Assembly (NCBI GenBank): GCA_905182985.1
Contig: CAJJDN010000037.1
Coordinates: 307,500-371,499, forward strand
Origin: Paramecium sonneborni
Taxonomy: Eukaryota; Ciliophora; Oligohymenophorea; Peniculida; Parameciidae
DNA length: 64,000 nt
Direction: 5' to 3'
Each line of letters begins with the position of its first letter. The first letter of the stretch is position 1. Below, one piece after another: positions 12,419 through 23,578 of the stretch. The notes below the pieces were generated by a model. It worked only from the letters and a program-made list of their open reading frames with translations, was not told where the DNA came from and did no database searches. The translations under genes and the position numbers were made by a program.

Positions 12419-13406
12419 ATATTAAATATTAAATATATTACATGAAAACATACATTTAACTTTTTATTCATCTTCTCTATTTTCACTAATATTAAGATAT
12501 CTCTCCACTAAACAATTCTTTCTAATTACAATTTCTATTGTATTTTAAATTCTCTTTCTCTGAACTTTAACACTTATTATCAATTCCAATTACTAAAAAG
12601 AATTTTATCAAAAATATCTATGTCATACACATATTATATATCATTAATATTTCGATTCTCAAAAATTCTTAATTATTTATGTGTCTATTCGTCAGATGAT
12701 ATTTAATTTAATTTAAATATTCAGATCATTCTTTACATAAGTATCAAGTAAAATTTTCATATCTATATTCTTACAACTTTAAATATTATACATTTACATT
12801 TAAAATTTATCTTATTCATAGTATCCAATTCTTATATCATAAAAACATTCATTTTTTAAGTTTAAACTTAGAATTTTATTATTTCCATAAAAATATATCT
12901 TCAAGTATAAAATAAACTCTTCCATTAATCAAACTATTCATGTGTTCTTATTTGATTGATAAAAATAATCTATTAAAGATATGATAAAATAAAAAAATCT
13001 TATAATTATCTTTCAGACTATATGAATTTGCTTATTTTTATTCCATATTAAATTTCCCTCTAATTTCTTAATCTATCTAGTCTCTCGTCATATTGCTTGA
13101 AGTATATAATAATAGAAGAAAATCCTAAATTTGATTTTAGAATTAATTAAAATTAATATTACCATTGATTTATTTATTTTTTGAATCATCATATAGTCTT
13201 TAGTTGAATCCTCACTAGGAAGATTAATAATTAGAACAGCACTCTTTCCCATATAGAATTTATTGATCTTTTTATTTTTCTTAAAGATACTTATATGATG
13301 AGTTTTTCATCTGAATTTTTGAAACAAGAATTGATTGTAAATTAAGAGGATTATTTATAGTAGAGTTTAATAAAAGATTTGATTATTCATATAAATTATA
13401 TAATTA
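12419..13406 (-). pseudogene. Decayed coding sequence, family unknown
   Basis: No continuous gene could be built here. Minus-strand pieces have coding character in different frames: GKSAVLIINLPSEDSTKDYM (about 13240-13180), a stretch with ERYLNISENREDEQK near 12490, and others between. The first resembles the C-terminal region of SLC12 cation-chloride transporters only faintly. Several TGA codons and frame changes interrupt them. A duplicate copy decaying after the whole-genome duplications known in Paramecium would explain this; a badly resolved multi-intron gene is the alternative. Confidence 0.3.
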
Positions 13407-14870
13407 TCAAATTTCACTTTAATTAAATTAAAAATGAGGCAATTCAACATCAGAGTAACATTCTTCAAGTTCTTTTTCATAATTTTAATTTTATTTATCG
13501 TCTGGTTTTTCCAAAGAACCAAGTATTTCAAATTCATCTTAAGCTTAGACCTAGGCAAATTGTGCTGGAAATGATTAGTTTATCAATTTTGGTTGACTTA
13601 TTGTTACTTGTTGCTTAGGTATTGGTTTTTCCATCTAAAATATTTTTTCATCAAGTTTTCCTTATACTTTATCTAGTGCAAATATTTCTTATCCTTTTTC
13701 TGAAATATGTTTTCTTTATTTTTAATTTTATCCTTAAGGCTTACAAGTAGGAATAATACCTTTTTTTTATAATTGCTATTTTTTTTCTTTATCAACAGTT
13801 TATTTCTCATCAAGAATAACTTCTTAAGCATCATCTACTGAAATATCATCTATTAGAATATCTTTAGAATTATCTTTTTATTCTTTTACTTCTTCAAATT
13901 AAGTATCTTTTTTATTCACAAAATCTTCTTTTGATACTTCTTTTTAGACATCTATTATTTCTTAAATTTTATCATTATTATTGACTAAAATTTCTTTATT
14001 TTATAAATTGTTATTTTCATTTTCAATATTTTCTTTATTTGTATTTTAAAAAGAATGTCTTTTTAGATTTTTAAATTTTAAGTCATTATTTAAAAATTCT
14101 TATTCTAAGAATGATAATAAAATAGTTGGAGCAGTAGCTTTTAAAAAGTCATAATTGTAATATTCTTGATATGGTATATTACCATCAGGTCTGGTTTACC
14201 ATTAAACTAAAAATAATCCATTTTCTAATGATATAGATTTAATTTTATCTCCTAATTCTGATTTTTATTAAAGTAGGGATTAATTTTGGATTTATTATTA
14301 TTTAATTAAACTTTTTTCATTCTAAATAAAATTATTTTACTACTAGATTTATTATATTTATTATTGTTAAAATAATTATTATTATTATTGTTATTATTAT
14401 TAATGTTATTATGACTAATTCTATACTTATTATTACAATTATTACTATTATTATTAAGGCAATGGTAAAATTTAATTATTGTTTAACTTATTATTTTTTT
14501 CTGTTTGTTTATCAATTTTTTTTTGCCTTTTAAAAATTGGATAATTTTCATCAGATGGAATCGAAGGTAGTTTAGCATGATTTTCAAAATTTTACATTTT
14601 ATTGTTATTTTCCCTCATTTTTTATAAAGTTAATTAATCGAATCTACTACCACAAACAGAGAAATAATTATAATCTTCAATTAATTCTTAATAATTTTCC
14701 TTCATATATTTTTCAGTTTCTTATTTTTATTCACCATTGCTATATTCTACAAGATACCTAACACCACCAGCATTGGTAACAATTTTTTTTAAGATTTTGA
14801 TAGGTTTAATTTCTGTTTCGTCTGAAGGATCAATTAAGATCAATTCACAATCGTTTTTTTTCTATGACAT
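13407..14870 (-). CDS. HP1-like protein: chromodomain, poly-Q, chromoshadow-like domain
   Basis: One open frame without introns, ATG 14870 to TGA 13407, 487 aa. Residues about 20-65 (IKILKKIVTNAGGVRYLVEY) look like a chromodomain. A long Gln/Asn tract follows, written almost entirely with TAA and TAG. Then comes GDKIKSISLENGLFLVQW with a later TILLSFLEQEF, which resembles the chromoshadow fold of HP1 (an E-K-I start, a central L-x-F-L-V-x-W strand, and a final helix similar to V-I-x-F-Y-E). The C-terminal third is acidic and disordered. HP1 proteins bind methylated H3K9/K27 and dimerise through the shadow domain; in ciliates such proteins act in heterochromatin and DNA elimination. The role here is inferred. 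Confidence 0.65.
14340..14459 (-). repeat. TTA/ATT-rich microsatellite coding poly-glutamine
   Basis: A run of TTA and ATT triplets that reads on the minus strand as TAA and TAG codons, broken by a few CAA, AAT and TTG. It lies between the chromo and chromoshadow-like domains of the HP1-like gene and should vary in length between strains. In a standard-code search it looks like a wall of stops. Confidence 0.85.
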
Positions 14871-15164
14871 ATATTAAATAATTTTAGATGATATTATAAT
14901 AATATTAATATAAATTAATAAAATCCTTATTATGTTTATCATGGTGGATTTGAGGTTTATTATTAAAAAGAATATTGTTTTTTAAGAATTTTGATAAATT
15001 TGAAAATAAATATAGATATACTTAAATAAATAGAATGATAAGGATAAGAATGGATGGATTAAGATTTAAGAAATAAAATAAAATAAGAAGGAATGTATTA
15101 TTAATGTTAATAAAAATGAATGAAAAATTCTAATAATATAATTTGAATTTAAAAATTAAACGAA

Positions 15165-16604
15165 ATGTAAGACGATCCAACATTATTTACAACACTAAAA
15201 GGACATAAAGATACAATAACAGCATTGTCATTTCATCCTGGATTGTATAGTAATAAAAATATAATAGAAAATCGATTGCTTCAAGTTCTAATGATGGTGT
15301 AGTATCAGTATGGTAATTGAAATAGCCAAGAAAGATATATAGATTTATGGGTCATAAAGGATAAGTAAGTGATGTTTAATTTTCTCCAAATGGTTTATTA
15401 ATAGCCTCATGTGCTAAAGATGAGACAATTAGACTTTGGAATAATACAGTAGAGGGAAGTTCAGTATCAATAAAAGCACATTCAGCACCAGTTAGAAGTG
15501 TTTAATTTTCTTGTGATGGTTAATTATTAGTAAGTTCTAGTGATGATAAATCTGTAAAAGTATGGAGTGTAAATGATCGTAAATTTTAATATGGATTTCA
15601 GCATACAAATTGGGTTAGAAGTGCTGTATTTTCATAAGATGTAAGATTAATAGCATCTGGAGGGGATGATAGAGCAGTTATAATATGGGATTGTGATTCA
15701 AAAAAAGAGGCTTAAAGATATAATGAACATATAGGAGTTGTATATAAAGTCTAATTTTCACCTGATTCAACAATCTTAGGATCATGTTCACATGATAAAA
15801 AGTTAAAATTATTTGATGTAAGATCAAAAAGAGTTATCTAACATTATGATGCACATGCAGATTCTGTATTAGATTTAAAATTTCATCCATCTGGATAATT
15901 TGCTATGACATCTGGAGCTGATAGTAAAGTTAAAGTTTGGGATCTAAGAATGGGAAAATTAGCATATACTCTTTATGGTCATAATGGATAAGCTACTACA
16001 TGTGCATTTTCTAATCATGGAGATTATTTTGCTACTGGAGGATCAGATAGCATGATTTTAGTTTGGAATACTAATTGGGTATGCAGTGGTTAAGAATCTT
16101 TAGATGAAAAACCTAAACCTATTAAAACTAAACCTATTTAATAAACATAATAATAATAATCATAATAATAAACATCACAATAAAAAGAAAATGTTTAATA
16201 AACTAATAACTAACTACCTAAATAAAAAGAAACTGTATTATATTCTAATGCAGATAATAGTCTACATAAAAAAAGTGAATTTAATTAAAGTTTATAATTA
16301 TAGAAAGAAGATGTTCCAACTGAAGTTATTACATAATTAGACAATATAAGTGGATAATTAGAATTAATTACAAGGTTTCTATTCTATTTATTTTAGAACT
16401 CTCTAAGCACTCGAATAAAGAGTTTCCAATAATGAATAATAAATTTGTAGACTTAATCTTGCCTTAACAAGAGATTTTGAAAGAAGTGAGTAAATTTAAC
16501 ACTAAATTTATGATCTTAAACCTTTAGAACAATAAGTCTAAGATTAAGAAGAAGAAGAAGATAATATTAATTATATCAAATTTCATCGTGCAGCAAACAA
16601 TTGA
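15165..16604 (+). CDS. POC1: POC1, centriole/basal-body WD40 protein
   Basis: ATG 15165 to TGA 16604, about 464 aa. Seven WD40 blades follow in order, starting LFTTLKGHKDTITALSFHP (a 23-nt intron falls within the first blade), then FMGHKGQVSDVQFSPNG, IKAHSAPVRSVQFS and YNEHIGVVYKVQFSPDS, ending GGSDSMILVWNTNWV. A Q/N/K-rich linker follows, and then the C-terminal POC1 coiled coil LDNISGQLELITRTLQALEQ, interrupted by a 22-nt intron. This architecture is specific to POC1, which stabilises triplet microtubules of centrioles and basal bodies. In a cell covered with cilia, strong expression is expected (inference). Confidence 0.93.
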
Positions 16605-18717
16605 TTTAGTTTAATTTTAAATATATAAATATTTATCATCAAATTTCTATTTCTCAATATTAAAATATTTTTTGATGATAACATCTTAGTATAAATATAT
16701 ATTAAGTCTAATATAAATTTACTTGTGTTAAAACAACTATATCTGAAATTTCAAAATAAGTTTCTAAATAAAATTAAATATAACATACAAAACTACTAGT
16801 TGACAAGCATTACCTTTCAATTATAAATCATAAGAACAAAACTGCAAAATTTAGAATAAAATTTTAGATTTTATTATTGATAAAAATCTTCCTAAAAGAA
16901 ATTATTTGATAAAATATGAACTTGAATGATTTAACATATATACAGGAATATTTTAATTGAAAAAATGTTCAAACTAAATATTTAGTCATCACAAATATGA
17001 ACATAAAAAATGTACAAAAAATATGATTAAGAGTTTATAAACTCAATTATTTTAATTAAAACTTAAAAAGATTAATTAAAACTTAGAATTAATTGATATT
17101 ATTTAATCTATTACAATAAAATTTAGATGCAAATAAATAGGAAATGAAGAAAGATACTGTTCTGAATGATAAATAATTTTTATAAAAAATACCTAGTTTT
17201 ATATACATATTTTTGAAATTATTTTGGTAATTCAATTTTCATTTAAACCAAAATCAAACATAAAACACTTTTTCTAATCTCTTTTGCTTTAAGTCTAATT
17301 CAATTTGCCATAAAGATTCAGAATATGAAATTTTTGCTCATATTAAAATTAATAATCACTCAATTAGAGCAATAATAAAAAAGAATAAATTGAATGCTTC
17401 CAGAAATTATGGTCATATAATTGCTAAAGTATTATTTATTCATTAATAATTATATAATATTTATATTTTTAAATCAAAAAGCAATCATCTAAATAATCTT
17501 TTATGTTTTAATATGAAATTATTAACTAGAAATTAAGAATTCATAAATTTTCAATGAAAATATGCCATTTCCTAATATAAAATTACAAATATAAAAAATG
17601 TTATCCACATTTTCATATTGCATCATCAACTATAGAGATAGCAGATGTCATCTTAGATAAGCTTTAAATGCTAAAAAATTAATTTAAATTCTTAATAATA
17701 AAATTAAAAAATAACAAATTATTTACAAATCTTCTTAAATGGTTCTTTTAACGAAATCAGATATTATTAGAAAATGTATATTATGAATTAAATGATTTTT
17801 TAGAAATTCACAAAAAAACCGACCAGGGAAGTTAGTAGAAGAAGAGAGTTGAGGGTAATAACAAATATAAATATAATAAATATGAGAAAATATAGCAATA
17901 TAAAACCAATCATTCTCCTCATAATACAAATTAATATCTCCTTAGTAAATTTATTGAGCAGCCATCCTCATCTTTATCTGCTCCTGCAAGTATACTTGAT
18001 ATCTTGTTATTTTCAATGCCTTGAAAAGGAACTCACGTTTGATGGAAATTTTATATATATATTTTTTTAAGAAGTAAGTTCAACATCATGGATGATTGAA
18101 TTGCTTCTCTTATCAATCATGAAATTCATTAAATGTTAATGAGAGAAAAAAATATTACATTCATCTTAAATTAACAATAATCTCAATTTCGCATTTTACA
18201 TCTAAAATTCATTATGGAATCTGAAATTCTTCCTCTTCTTTGATTCTATTGATTTAAAAAATTGATTATCACTTATTTATGATTAAATAATTACATCTGA
18301 ATTGCAAATCAAATTTTTAAAAATTAGAGGAACCTTAAATCTATTATATAATTAAGTTTATTCTTGTAATACTTCCTTCTTAGAATAGATTATACTTATG
18401 TTAGATTGTGGGCAATTATTTTTGCTTCTTAATAAATCTTTAACAATTATTACAATATTTCGTAAGAGATCTAAATTGTTTATTTATTGTTATGATGCAA
18501 AAGATCATTAATTTATTACCTGATATTTAAGCTTTAAGACTCTTAATTTTATAATTAATTAATTATTATTAATTTAGACATTATTTTTTATTTACACATT
18601 TTCTTAACATTTTATGTAAATAGAGAAAAATATAAATAATTATCTTATTAATGATTATTTTAAAAATTGATATATATTATTAAAAAGGATTAACATAAAT
18701 TTATATGTTATGATTAT
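16605..18717. other. Long gene-poor stretch with coding remnants
   Basis: Over 2 kb very rich in A and T without a gene I can support. Two spots look like decayed coding sequence. At about 17,230-17,570 (plus) roughly 100 codons are open. On the minus strand, 18,480-18,013 is open for about 155 codons (for example RFKVPLIFKNLICNSDVIIQ), followed near 17,960 by ILAGADKDEDGCSINLLRRY in another frame. Neither has a clean start. I read this as one or two relic genes plus noncoding DNA. Confidence 0.35.
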
Positions 18718-18803
18718 ATGTAAGCTGAATAAAAATAGGTTAATGAGGTTATAGAAATATTAAGAAGTAAATAAATAAGAATAATTTAAGTTATTAATTT
18801 AAT

Positions 18804-19791
18804 ATGAATTATAATTATTATCGCACACAATTCGACAATTAGAATTGTATTCATTCAAGTTCATAATCAGTTGGTAAAATAAAAAAGGGAATTGTCTTTC
18901 AAAATTACCCTTTTAATCCTGTATAAGGCTATAACTCAAACATGTAAGTTCGTCCATTTACTTCACAAACTCAGCCTATCAAAAAGCCTTCAACAGCTCA
19001 GGTAATAAAAATGATATATATATTAGTCTATTCGTCATGTTCCAAGAGCAGCAACTTCTCAAACATAAAGATAACCAAATATGTTGTTTTCTGAGTAATT
19101 TAATAATAATGAGATGGAGACTAAATAAAGTAAACGGTATATGAAAATATACTTTCTCAAAAGTAATACTAAAAATAAATAAAAAAATTAGCAAATTATC
19201 GTACCATCCTTCATAATGTCATGAATAATAAACTAAAAGCTTTACCTCCTGGAGACAGAAGAAGATTATTAGTTCTTACTATTGTTTAAGATAAATTTAA
19301 AGAACTTACAATTTAAGAAATAAATTTGCTTATATGTTAACATGCTGTTTCTGAAAAGTTTTATGTTTATTTTTCAGGTTCATATATAATTTATTAATTT
19401 AGATTCTGAATGGATTCCTTGTAGTAAATGTTGTTAAGCTCCTATATATTTAGTACTCACTCCTTAAGCTTAAAAAACTGATATATTTTGTAACTAATGT
19501 TCTCGAAATCTTTCGAATCCTCCAAGATCTGCAGCTTAAAGTAATATTATTTTACCAAAATATTCTTTTTCTTAATATGGACATTCATTACAAGAATAGA
19601 AAGAAAGATAAAAAGTTAGTAGAATGATTATTTCTGGTAAATACAGAAAAATGAATCTAAAAGATGTTTATAATGAAGTTTAAGAACCAGTTTAACCAGA
19701 AGAGTCATATAATTTAGAGTTTCCTGTTAAAGAAAAATAATAAGAAAGTACAATTTTAGAATTAAAAGACTTAATTAATGAATTATTTTGA
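18804..19791 (+). CDS. Unrecognised protein with paired CxxC motifs
   Basis: ATG 18804 gives MNYNYYRTQFDNQNCIHSSS; the gene ends at TGA 19791. An upstream ATG at 18718 (MQAEQKQVNEVIEIL) reads like protein but could not be joined without an unseen intron. Introns are visible after PSTAQ (25 nt), near 19,130-19,200, and after YFSG (25 nt). The middle reads LPPGDRRRLLVLTIVQDKFK. Near 19,420 there is WIPCSKCCQAPIYL followed about 20 residues later by IFCNQCSRN: two CxxC pairs suggesting a small zinc ribbon. The tail is charged and Gln-rich. No family recognised. Its stop is only 7 bp from the stop of the convergent p25-alpha gene. Confidence 0.65.
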
Positions 19792-19798
19792 AAATAAA

Positions 19799-21996
19799 TC
19801 ATTAAAATTATTAAATAGTTCCATTTACTAAATCATCAAAATTATATTATTCTTCTTCTTACTATCCTTTTTCTTTTTGTAGAAATCGATATTTAATATC
19901 CTCAATTACATTCTAAAATTTTGCTTATAACCTAAAAGTTAATTTATGTATATGTACTTATTTTGCTTAACATAAATTTTAGAAGCATTTTGAGACTAAA
20001 ATATTCTTTCTAGGAGATATACAATCTAATAATCAGATATTAGTATTACTCTTTAAATGTTATTCGGAATTGTAGCATAGATTTGTATGGCTATTATACT
20101 GATGGCTTCAACAAATTAAGATTTATCAAGGAAAATTTAGTCTGAGTATTCTTATCCTTCTTAATTAAGAGAAGCTACAGAGTAAAATATTGATGTCAAT
20201 TAAGTTTAAGATATTAAAATATTGGAAAGTTCAAAATCTTAACAAAATTTCAAAAACTCTGATAGAAACAAAATCGAATTTTGCTATTTTGAATACTCTT
20301 AAAAATACCAATCAAAAACTGGTTAAATTATTTCATATAGTTAAATCTAATATTATAAATAATTTAATACAATTTATTCATCTTGTAAAAGATCAACTAA
20401 AACTTATAGGATTTATTCTTTATTATCATCTGACATTTATTTCTCTAATGGTAAAATGTTTTATTAAATTAATTCATTTACATCCAATCCACATTTTTCA
20501 GCTATTAATCCTAAACTAATTTAAAATTATCCAAAAGTCATTTTACCATTTGTTAATTATTTATTTTTTTATTGAGTTTTTATAGATGAAACACCACATA
20601 ATTTTTAATAGATCATATCAGAATCTGTAATACTTATTAAATTATTCAAAATTCCAGAATGTAATAATAATTTATTAAATTTTGTATTTTTTAAAGATTA
20701 AATATTGCTTGGTTCTCCACTTTATGCAAAGAACTCAAATAATTTTTTTAAAGATGAAATTAAAGATTAATCAATATCTGATAAATATTTGGATTATTTC
20801 ATCAGAGAAACATTAACCTTACTTTCATCAACTTTTTTATTTGTATTTCCGATTTATAAATTTTAAATATTAGTGTGACTAATATTGTTTTAATTGTTTG
20901 AAATCATTTAACTTTATTAAATCAGATTTTCTTATTTATAAACTCTACTTTTTTCTATGTTATAAAATAATCTAACTTTATCACTTTATGTTCTATTTAA
21001 TTTTCTTAAATACTAACTAAAGCCTTCTGACTGTTCAATTTTATCCAACAATAATCTAAATTGAGTAAATTCATCTAAATTTGGTACTGTTTTTGAGATT
21101 ATTATCAAACTTTCAATAAAATTATTTAAACTAAATAAGTAATTTCCATTTTCTTGTAAATTAAGAGTTTATTACCTTATTTATATGTTATCAAAGATTA
21201 ATTAAGCTTAAGATTAATTAATATAGTTAGGTAAGATTTCGCATTACGTTAAGAATTACATAAATTACCACTAAACTTTGCTTATGTTTGTGCTTTAATC
21301 TTCAAAAACAAATTTATGTAAATTAGATAATTATTATTGAATAGGTTCTACAAAATCTTTAATTTCAGGACTTATAGGTTGGAGTACAAACTAAATTTAT
21401 TAACCGAACTCAGTAAAATTAAGAATTTTCTAAGATAATTATGATAGATATTCATTATATAATTTTTGAAATGCTTAGTGAACTTTATGTTAAGGATAGA
21501 GAATCAAAGCTAATTTTGGAATCAAGTTTTAAAATTATTCTAAAGTTAGACTTTCATTATTTTTAGTTTGTTAGGCATATAAAATATCACAATCTCGATT
21601 TGACAATAATTATGGCATAATTTATGCATCAGATAACATTTTTATAAATTTATTTGATTTTAAAAACCTAGTATTGTTTCTATTTCCAAAACTTGCATAA
21701 AATTTGAAAACTATTCTAATATTCAATCTTATGTCTTCCATTCCTATACCTTTCTTTTAAGGAGATGAATTTTTGCTTTGTTATATAGTTGATTAATGAG
21801 TATTACCGAGAGTTTCATTTTGTTACTCAGTTATTACTGGCATTCCTACATTTACTTTAATTTTAGAATAAGAGAGTTAAGTGCCTATATTTAAAGGTTG
21901 ATTATCTCTCTATAAATATCGATTGAAAGAATCTAATTCATTTTCATCAATATTCTATGTTTTCTTCTAACGATCCATTATCATTTTGCTAATCAT
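19799..21996 (-). CDS. Protein with two p25-alpha (TPPP-like) domains
   Basis: Longest start ATG 21996 (others in frame at 21984 and 21978), stop TGA 19799; about 720 aa. Residues about 95-185 read FKFYASFGNRNNTRFLKSNK, then an MLSDAQIMPQLLSNRDCDIL segment and LTLEQFQNLIPKLALILYP: the helix pattern of p25-alpha, found in tubulin-polymerisation-promoting proteins. A second copy starts LISSLKKLFEFFAQSGEPSN and ends LTNGKMTFGQFQISLGLIAE. The rest is helical and Gln-rich. One 26-nt intron near 19,950 is required to reach the last exon (VIEDIKYRFLQKEKGQQEEE). p25-alpha proteins bind microtubules; ciliates and apicomplexans have several. Axonemal or cortical function is an inference. Confidence 0.6.
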
Positions 21997-22410
21997 AATC
22001 GTTAATAAAAATAAATAATTCTTAATTAATAATCATTACTGTTATTCTTTTTTTTTTTTTTAAAATAATTATCAATTTTTTAGGTTTAGTAAAATAATAT
22101 CACTATTTAATATTAATTTATTCATCTTTAATAGAGAGTTTATTTCATATATAATATTTTTCTAAGAAAAAAGTATGATTAATTACGATAAAATATTGAT
22201 AAATAGTTTTATAAAAATAAAAATGTCTTAGATAATTCTTAGATCAAATATTTTTTGATATTTCTGATTTTCTTTTAACATTATGTATTAAATAATGAAT
22301 TATATAATTAAAATAGCAAAAAAAAGAATAATATAAGATGAAATTATTGAATTTAATTAGTTAAAAGCAACTAGATTATTTCATAGATAATATTTTTAAT
22401 GTATGATTAA
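21997..22410. other. Intergenic, no feature seen
   Basis: AT-rich spacer between the starts/ends of two minus-strand genes, with a run of 12 T at about 22,050. It should contain the promoter of the p25-alpha gene and the 3' UTR of eL34. No reading frame worth noting. Confidence 0.5.
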
Positions 22411-22760
22411 TCATTTTTTGATTTACTTTACTATTTTAACTTCTTCAACTAAGAATGCTCTAATAATGCGATTTTTTAAGGCTGAAGCACTGAGTACACC
22501 TCCATATGGTCTTGAGACTGTTCTTTGTCTTCTAGAAAGTTATTTGAGTTTTGTTGGTCTAATTCTTTTAAGGCCATTTAAGACAACACTCAAATTAGAA
22601 TCTGCACATGTTGATGCACTTGTTTTTTTATTTGGATATTAAACAACAACATTACCACCTAGAGTAAATGGATTCAAATACCTGGTGTCTTGACTTTTCT
22701 GATCTTATTTGATCTTGTGTTATAGCTAGTTCTTCTACGATATGTGACTCTTACACCCAT
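22411..22760 (-). CDS. RPL34: Ribosomal protein eL34
   Basis: ATG 22760 gives [20 protein letters not shown], then a 23-nt intron within the KTPGG motif, then [28 protein letters not shown] and [15 protein letters not shown] before TGA 22411; 108 aa, the normal size. It is a component of the large cytosolic ribosomal subunit. Odd point: the CxxC pairs that form a zinc knuckle in many eL34 proteins are missing. The first reads CADS and the second, after YGG, reads VLSASAL with no cysteine at all. Loss of zinc binding also occurs in some other lineages. The promoter is shared head-to-head with the aquaporin gene. Confidence 0.95.
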
Positions 22761-22798
22761 GTTTTAAAATCTTAATTAAAAATTTTTTTAATATTTTT
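22761..22798. promoter_or_regulatory. 38-bp divergent promoter between eL34 and aquaporin
   Basis: Only 38 bp separate the two start codons, so both 5' UTRs and both core promoters must be inside this piece or overlap the coding exons. It is nearly pure A/T with runs of A and T and contains a TTAATTAA palindrome. Confidence 0.6.
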
Positions 22799-23559
22799 AT
22801 GGAACAAATTACAGAAGAACAAAAACAATCGATTTCTAAAAAGAACATCTTCATTTTTGAACTTATAGGAACATTCTTTTTAGTTTATATAAGTGTTTGC
22901 AGTTAGTAAGTAAATAACAAACATTTAGGAATGAAGCATATCAAGTAGCATTGGGATTATTTGGATGTATGCTTGTATTTGGTAGATTAAGTGGAGGTCA
23001 TTTCAATCCTGCAATTACATTAGCAATGGCTTTGGGTGGTGGAATACCTTATGGCACTATGTTTTTCTATTTCCTTCCTCAATTTTTAGGAGCATTTTTA
23101 GGTGCAGCATTATCATTTTTATTATTGAATATGGAAAAAGCTCCATATATAGAAGAGTAAGAGATTAGAATTAAATTAGTGAACCTATAAATGAATTAGC
23201 AGCATCATTATTTGGAGAAATGATAGGATCCACCATTTTTTTAATTTTTACATTAATATGCTTTGTTAAAGAGACATCATTAACTTAAAATAGAATTGCT
23301 ACATTAGTCATTTTATCATGTATATATTATGCTTGCAGAGAGTAAAAATAATGAATAATTGAATAGATACACAATTACTTCTAGTAATAGTTTATTAAAT
23401 CCAGCTGCAGCTTTAAGTCTAACAGTTTTTGATTGCTTAGCTAAGAGTTGGGATTAGATGATTAATATGTGGATTTATGTAGGAGGTCCAATTGGTGCAG
23501 CAATTTTAGCAACAATGTTTTATTCATAATTATACCACTCAGTTACACATAGAAAATGA
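22799..23559 (+). CDS. Aquaporin/MIP family channel
   Basis: ATG 22799, TGA 23559, about 229 aa after three introns of 23, 23 and 25 nt. Transmembrane segments are clear (IFIFELIGTFFLVYISVCS, ALGLFGCMLVFG, FFYFLPQFLGAFLGAALSFL, STIFLIFTLICFV and the last IYVGGPIGAAILATMFY). Both pore motifs are intact: GGHFNPAITLA and LLNPAAALSL. No signal beyond the membrane helices. Aquaporins move water or small solutes; in Paramecium a link to the contractile vacuole is tempting but not shown by sequence. The C-terminal tail is only about a dozen residues. Confidence 0.93.
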
Positions 23560-23578
23560 AATTTATATAATATTATTC

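Noticed and set aside
14340..14459. Noncoding microsatellite or stop-codon cluster
   Set aside because: Reads as poly-Q inside an open frame under the ciliate code.
17735..18070. Small genes with 64-73 aa ORFs on both strands
   Set aside because: Hydrophobic, low-complexity composition without a start context; judged chance or relic.
20190..20519. 109-aa plus-strand ORF
   Set aside because: Lies fully inside the p25-alpha gene on the other strand, which is continuous there.
22403..22642. 79-aa plus-strand ORF
   Set aside because: Antisense of eL34.
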